From: Shewanella decolorationis S12
GTDB taxonomy: Bacteria; Pseudomonadota; Gammaproteobacteria; Enterobacterales; Shewanellaceae
DNA: 64,000 nt
Direction: 5' to 3'
Assembly (NCBI RefSeq): GCF_000485795.1
Contig: NZ_AXZL01000076.1
Span: 434,001 to 498,000, forward strand
Positions 63,051 through 64,000 of this stretch are shown here, one piece after another. Below the pieces are notes generated by a model that had not been told where the DNA came from, ran no database searches, and saw only the letters and a list, made by a program, of their open reading frames with translations. The translations under genes and the position numbers were made by a program. How positions within the stretch are numbered: the first letter of the stretch is position 1; each line of letters opens with the position of its first letter.

Positions 63051-63114
63051 CAAAAAATCCTTCTTAAACAAAGATATTAAAACAATCTACATAATGTTTT
63101 TAACACTCAAACGA

Positions 63115-63864
63115 CTACCAATATTTTTCTACGGTTATTTGCCCCGGAGCACGGCGTAAATTTTTCGAGAGCCCCTTGTCAAGCAATGCCGCTTGGGCGC
63201 CACTAATCATCCCCGGATTACCGCAAATCATCACCTGTGAATCCGCCGCACTTAGGGTTAATCCGACTTTCCGCTCGATTTCGCCCGAGACTAAGCCATC
63301 GGGGATACGGCATTGCAATGCATCATCAAGCTTTTCACGGGTGACGGTTAAACACAGGATAAACTGATCTGGATATTGCGCCGCATAGCCCTTTAATTTA
63401 TCCAGATAGACCAAGTCTTTAGCTTCGCGCACACCATAGACAAGTACGATCTTCTCAAAACGCTGCCAAGGCTCTGCGGTATCCAGCATGGATAAGAATG
63501 GCCCCACAGCCGTACCCGTGGCTAAAAACCATAAATGCCGACCTTGTAACTCACCTTTTGGGATCTCATCCAAGGTCATAAAGCCGGTGGCTGTTGGGGT
63601 GATGTCGATTTCATCCCCTATGGTAAGATTCTGTAACTGCGGGGATAACAGGCCATCCTCTACGGCGACAGCCAAAATTTCGGCATAGGGCTTATCGGGG
63701 GAATTTACAAGGGAATAAGCTCTGGCAACACGCTTATCCTCTTGCTGCTGACTTAGTTTAATAAATTGACCGGGAATAAAGGGAGCTAACTCGGCCGCTA
63801 TCCGCAGCGAAAATAACTTATCATTCCAATCAATACGTTCAATAACGCGTCCCTTAGTCCACAT
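63115..63864 (-). CDS. fpr: ferredoxin (flavodoxin)-NADP+ reductase
   Basis: Transfers electrons between NADPH and flavodoxin or ferredoxin via FAD. It has 249 residues, the size of E. coli Fpr (248). The FAD motif RAYSLVNSP is near residue 50 and the NADP-binding loop TGTAVGPFLSML near 115. The C-terminus GQITVEKYW with the aromatic end residue fits class I bacterial FNR. It is likely part of oxidative-stress or iron-sulfur maintenance. Confidence 0.94.
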   Translation of the reverse strand: MWTKGRVIERIDWNDKLFSLRIAAELAPFIPGQFIKLSQQQEDKRVARAYSLVNSPDKPYAEILAVAVEDGLLSPQLQNLTIGDEIDITPTATGFMTLDEIPKGELQGRHLWFLATGTAVGPFLSMLDTAEPWQRFEKIVLVYGVREAKDLVYLDKLKGYAAQYPDQFILCLTVTREKLDDALQCRIPDGLVSGEIERKVGLTLSAADSQVMICGNPGMISGAQAALLDKGLSKNLRRAPGQITVEKYW

Positions 63865-63928
63865 AACCCGCCCTCAAGCAAAACGTTAAATAGACCCCTA
63901 GCATAGACTGTTATCAGCGCAACAAAAA

Positions 63929-63944
63929 CCCCTTATTCAAGGGG
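63929..63944 (-). terminator. hairpin between fpr and the gene at the right edge
   Basis: CCCCTT, loop ATTC and AAGGGG. On the minus strand TTTTTGTT follows, fitting the end of a transcript that enters from the right. Confidence 0.65.
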
Positions 63945-63971
63945 CTTAAGCGTAAGTAAGAGGAAGGGAAG

Positions 63972-64000
63972 TTAAACGTTAGTCGCTTGAGTCTCATCCG
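63972..64000 (-). CDS. 3' end of an unidentified CDS cut by the right edge
   Basis: Reading the minus strand from the right edge gives an open frame ending in DETQATNV and a TAA stop at 63972-63974, followed by the terminator hairpin at 63929. Too short to identify. Confidence 0.35.

Overview
The window is a contiguous piece of a gammaproteobacterial chromosome that reads as a Shewanella (relative of S. oneidensis and its sister strains). Support comes from the gene content and order (metR/metE, ygfB-ubiH-ubiI-gcvTHP, zapA-6S RNA-ygfA, mdh/argR, a TyrA-like DyP peroxidase beside ggt and an Fe(III) ABC transporter) and from dispersed miniature repeats of a kind I associate with this genus. No tRNA, rRNA, CRISPR array, prophage or transposase gene was found. 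The 3' end of a minus-strand CDS is cut at the left edge, and a few codons of another CDS appear at the right edge.

Layout, left to right. 1-2.3 kb: ketone-body metabolism (3-hydroxybutyrate dehydrogenase and a two-subunit 3-oxoacid CoA-transferase). 2.4-9.3 kb: methionine and cobalamin (metE/metR divergent pair with MetJ-type boxes, an HDOD protein, and a TonB receptor behind a cobalamin riboswitch whose promoter carries a met box). 9.3-13.1 kb: exported proteins of unknown role, including an RCC1-like lipoprotein. 13.3-21.4 kb: nucleoside/ribose salvage (rihA, rbsK), azurin, and phosphate-scavenging enzymes (a GDPD lipoprotein and a PhoD-like phosphatase, each behind a Pho-box-like sequence). 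21.4-29.3 kb: MATE exporter, esterase, cupin, an iron-regulated-looking TonB receptor coupled to a thioredoxin-like protein, and a diguanylate cyclase. 29.4-34.7 kb: OsmC-YcaO fusion, two LysR/Rossmann-type neighbourhood genes and small conserved proteins.

The accessory highlight is 35.0-39.6 kb: a NERD nuclease-like membrane protein followed by a compact, AT-richer, translationally coupled three-gene operon. It encodes a PD-(D/E)xK nuclease-like effector, a small middle protein, and a Rad50-like ABC ATPase with a zinc-hook CxxC (DUF3732 type). I read this as an ABC-three-component (ABC-3C) conflict or anti-phage system. It ends at a strong terminator and is followed by a hairpin-forming repeat.

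40.0-49.8 kb is conserved housekeeping: gcvPHT, two ubiquinone hydroxylases, ygfB, zapA, 6S RNA and ygfA. This stretch contains two striking simple repeats: an in-frame 12-bp repeat in ygfA and a 7-bp array of 14 units downstream. 49.8-55 kb holds folM, a DCC protein, a 277-bp MITE-like element, mdh, argR and another LysR/reductase pair. 55-64 kb holds the DyP peroxidase, gamma-glutamyltranspeptidase, a Fur-boxed FbpABC-type iron transporter, a Cys-rich small protein, a glutathione S-transferase and fpr.

Functionally, several neighbourhoods link to metal and nutrient limitation: B12 and methionine through MetJ plus riboswitch, iron through Fur, and phosphate through PhoB. All regulator assignments rest on motif reading only.
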